From NCBI RefSeq assembly GCF_014861395.1, contig NZ_RRYV01000004.1, positions 1 through 63,440 of the forward strand: DNA of 63,440 nt, given 5' to 3'. The translations under genes were made by a program, and so were the position numbers. Position 1 is the first letter of the stretch. Each line of letters begins with the position of its first letter. The notes beneath the pieces are model-generated. The model did no database searches. It saw only the letters and a list, made by a program, of their open reading frames with translations, and had not been told where the DNA came from. Below, piece by piece: positions 61,048 through 63,440 of the stretch. Source of the stretch: Psychrobacter sp. FME13 (GTDB lineage: Bacteria; Pseudomonadota; Gammaproteobacteria; Pseudomonadales; Moraxellaceae).

Positions 61048-63162
61048 TTAGAACTGATAGGTTAAAGAAGCTTTGATGTTACGACCTGGCTCAAAGTCAG
61101 TTCTTAAAGTACCATCGTCAGGGCGTGGCGCAACGATACGTGACGCATGATTGGCATAGTTTTCATCAAAGATATTGTATACACCAACTGTTGCTTTTAT
61201 TCCTTCTATCTGTTTTGGCGAATAGCTCATAAAAATATCATGGATGTCATAGCTTGGTTTTTCGATGTCATCGCCACCCGTATTCGGAGTTACTGAAGCA
61301 ACATAGGTACTGCGCCAGCCTAGCTCTGTAGTGTCTGTTGGCTCATAAGCCAGATTGAGCATGTATTTATCGCCCGAATCAGAGCTACTGCCTGTTTGTG
61401 AGTAGATGCTATAGCCGCTATCTTTGCCTTTACTACGTGCATGAGCGTAGCTCAAGCCCATACTAAAGTCATCCATCTTATAATCGGCGGCAAGCTCGAC
61501 ACCTTTGATTTTGTAGTCTTCATCTTTATTAATTGCACCTTGGCAACTACCGCCTAACTGACCCGTCGCACAATCTAAACCAGAATGCCTACCGCCTGAC
61601 CGTACAAACTCAATATAGTTTTCGATATTGGTCTCAAAGTATTTACCACTTAATTGCAGTGCATCATCAGCAGTGGTCAAACCACGTAATGTGGTCACAA
61701 CACCAACCTCGGCGTTATCACCTTCTTCTGCTTTTAAGTCATCATTTACATAAGTCTCAGTGCCATCTTGGTTAAAAATAGCTTGGCTCAAATCTGGACC
61801 ATTAAACAATTGGGTATAACTGGCAAATAGCTGAGTACTTGGGGCAACCTCGTAGCTGGCGGCTAATCCACCGACGACGTTGTTAAATACTTTACCATCA
61901 GCAACGAAATCTGGAGACTCATAGCGATCATAGCGAATACCTGGCGTTAGGCTAAATTTACCCATCTGCCATTGGTCTTCTAAATACACAGAGGTGTTTT
62001 GAGCTTCATCGCTACCTGTTTTGGCAGAGTCACGTGCCATTTCAGACTCTTTTTTGTAATGTTCAACACCAGCGATTAGCTTATGCGAACCAGTGATACC
62101 CTCAACGATGCTGCTATCAATCACACTGGTATTCTGAATTTTACCGCCTGTAGTTTTGACCTCGGCTTCCCAGTCATAACCAGGGTTTACCGTATAGTCT
62201 GTATCTCGCGAGATTTTAGTCTTTGTTTGATAGACGTTGGTATCAACATCGATTAGCTGGTTAACCGGATTATAGTTATAATCTAGTCCATAAGTGTCGC
62301 GTTTGACTTTTTGCGGTAGAATCTCATTCCAGCTGCCAACTCCTGGACTGGCTGGAAAGTCGGGACGTAATGGGAACTTACCTTCGTTTTCAGTACTGCT
62401 AAAGCTAGCGCCCACATGATGATCATCTGTAATATAAGCACCTGCTTTTAATAAGATGTTTTCGCCCTTGCTGTCTTCGGTTTGAATCTGGCGACCGTTA
62501 CCATCTTCTCCAGCGTTGGCATCACGCTTACCATAATAAGCAAGTAAATCAACATTGTCTGTTGGTGCGGCAAAGACAGTCGCTGACGACAGTAGTTCGT
62601 CGTTATTACTGGCATAACCTGCATGAAGCTTGGCCCCTATTTTTTGACCAGGTTTTAGCAAATCAGCGGCATCGACTGTCTCAAAAGCAACTGCGCCACC
62701 AATAGCATCGTTACCTAGCGTGACAGAATTGTTGCCCACCGCGACTTCGGCTTGTTTAAGCAAATCAGGATCGATGGTCACATCGCCCATATGGTAAAAC
62801 ATTTTGCCTTCTTGACGTGCACCATCAATCGTCACTTTCAAACGACTATCATCCAGACCACGTATACGTATGCGCTGATTGACGGTCGATGTACCGCCCA
62901 CAGTGACACCTGGCACCACATCCAAAATATCACTTAAATGGTTTGCCTGCGCAGCGGGCGTATAATCTTCTACATCGACCCCGCCCTCTTGCACTTTTTC
63001 ACGTACTGAACTGTTGGCCGACACCGTGATGGTTTGTAACGTGGTGCTTGGCATATCTTCTACCGTATCGGTAGTTGCCGCTTGCGACCCTTGCGACCAC
63101 AACACCGCTGCCACGCCCATGGACAATACGGTCAATCGACTAGAAAACTGTACTTCACGCAT
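61048..63162 (-). CDS. TonB-dependent haem/haemoglobin-family receptor
   Basis: A 704-aa outer-membrane receptor. The signal peptide is MREVQFSSRLTVLSMGVAAV to about residue 28 (SQGSQA). TLQTITV is the TonB box. The plug includes IRIRGLDDSRLKVTIDGARQ and VAVGNNSVTLGNDAIGGAVAF. Barrel strands follow, and the C-terminus RNIKASLTYQF ends in Phe. It belongs to the haemoglobin/transferrin/lactoferrin receptor family; the downstream gene is a close paralogue. GAG stands six to eight bases before the ATG at 63162. A Fur-like array lies 150 bp upstream and a hairpin in the leader. Confidence 0.92.
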   Translation of the reverse strand: MREVQFSSRLTVLSMGVAAVLWSQGSQAATTDTVEDMPSTTLQTITVSANSSVREKVQEGGVDVEDYTPAAQANHLSDILDVVPGVTVGGTSTVNQRIRIRGLDDSRLKVTIDGARQEGKMFYHMGDVTIDPDLLKQAEVAVGNNSVTLGNDAIGGAVAFETVDAADLLKPGQKIGAKLHAGYASNNDELLSSATVFAAPTDNVDLLAYYGKRDANAGEDGNGRQIQTEDSKGENILLKAGAYITDDHHVGASFSSTENEGKFPLRPDFPASPGVGSWNEILPQKVKRDTYGLDYNYNPVNQLIDVDTNVYQTKTKISRDTDYTVNPGYDWEAEVKTTGGKIQNTSVIDSSIVEGITGSHKLIAGVEHYKKESEMARDSAKTGSDEAQNTSVYLEDQWQMGKFSLTPGIRYDRYESPDFVADGKVFNNVVGGLAASYEVAPSTQLFASYTQLFNGPDLSQAIFNQDGTETYVNDDLKAEEGDNAEVGVVTTLRGLTTADDALQLSGKYFETNIENYIEFVRSGGRHSGLDCATGQLGGSCQGAINKDEDYKIKGVELAADYKMDDFSMGLSYAHARSKGKDSGYSIYSQTGSSSDSGDKYMLNLAYEPTDTTELGWRSTYVASVTPNTGGDDIEKPSYDIHDIFMSYSPKQIEGIKATVGVYNIFDENYANHASRIVAPRPDDGTLRTDFEPGRNIKASLTYQF

Positions 63163-63257
63163 AACACACTCACTTTTTACTATCAGAGATTAGGATTTTC
63201 GATACCTGTTTACTTTAAAAACCATTTTTTTAAAACGACTACACTTTGAGAGCTGGC

Positions 63258-63289
63258 TTTAAACGCTGGATTTTTTAAAAGCGTTTAAA
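63258..63289 (-). other. leader hairpin of the haem-type receptor
   Basis: TTTAAACGCT (63258-63267) pairs with AGCGTTTAAA (63280-63289) around a 12-nt loop, in the 5' leader between the Fur boxes and the receptor start. Confidence 0.55.
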
Positions 63290-63310
63290 AAACCATATGC
63301 GAATAACATC

Positions 63311-63336
63311 ATTAATGTTAATGATAATGATTAGCG
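63311..63336 (-). promoter_or_regulatory. Fur-box-like array upstream of the haem-type receptor
   Basis: ATTAATGTTAATGATAATGA then TTAGC: repeated (A)ATGAT/TTAATG units as in Fur boxes, about 150 bp before the receptor start. Confidence 0.65.
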
Positions 63337-63385
63337 TTTAAATGTTGAGGGCATAATAACGAAGTATTAACAATTTGGCAATAAT

Positions 63386-63420
63386 TAGGGCGTGTTGAAC
63401 ATTCATAATTTCAGCCAGAT
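63386..63420 (+). repeat. repeat tip at the window edge
   Basis: TA-GGGCGTGTTGAACATTCA, identical over the tip to the copy at 60948, then ATAATTTCAGCCAGATATAA. The element may continue beyond the window. Confidence 0.65.
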
Positions 63421-63440
63421 ATAAGCGCAAGCGAGAGCGA

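Overview
This window looks like chromosomal DNA of a Moraxellaceae gammaproteobacterium, most likely Psychrobacter. The evidence is moderate GC, the gene order pyrG-kdsA-eno-ftsB-ispD, a class-typical ppk1/mtgA/glcB/porin complement, acidic outer-membrane proteins, and many short TA-flanked GGGCGTG repeats. I saw no phage, plasmid or CRISPR structure. Most of the window is core genome with small accessory islets.

Layout. 0.3-7 kb: L,D-transpeptidase, an unknown membrane-anchored protein, argG, pyrC, rnt, a tiny basic membrane protein whose 3' end holds the promoter of tRNA-Glu(UUC), then the tRNA and its terminator. 7-17 kb (mostly minus strand): a BLUF photoreceptor with a C-terminal membrane helix, then ispD, ftsB, eno, a copper cassette (copA, a CopZ-like protein, a CXXC-less HMA-like protein), kdsA and pyrG. 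17-24 kb: porin, glcB, miaE, and four small, very hydrophilic, probably disordered proteins. 24.5-31 kb: ppk1, mtgA, a glutaredoxin-like protein, an FMN-dependent L-lactate-type dehydrogenase, a rhomboid protease and a MipA/OmpV protein. 31-41 kb: small membrane proteins, a peroxiredoxin between duplicated terminators, fumC, a 5-formyl-THF cyclo-ligase, an NhaC/YuiF-type antiporter and lon. 41-47 kb: a SodC-like lipoprotein without metal ligands beside an intact sodC, topA, an unknown anchored protein and a DUF2799 lipoprotein.

47-63.4 kb is an iron-acquisition region. A tonB-exbB-exbD operon and a FatB/FatCD-type siderophore ABC importer are divergent, with two Fur-box-like sites between them. 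They are followed by a PepSY membrane protein, a FepA/PfeA-like catecholate receptor and two tandem paralogous receptors of the haem/haemoglobin family. No siderophore biosynthesis gene is visible, so uptake of foreign siderophores is plausible. ExbBD-TonB would energise all three receptors, the ABC system would carry ferric siderophore across the inner membrane, and the PepSY protein may act in reduction or release of iron.

The most unusual signal is a family of short inverted-repeat tips (TA-GGGCGTG...), seen at many intergenic places. One tip has replaced the 5' end of the second haem-type receptor and apparently supplies its start codon and first codons. Other notable signals are the ligand-less SOD paralogue, the cluster of four disordered small proteins, the duplicated terminators around the peroxiredoxin, and a 3' remnant of the antiporter gene.
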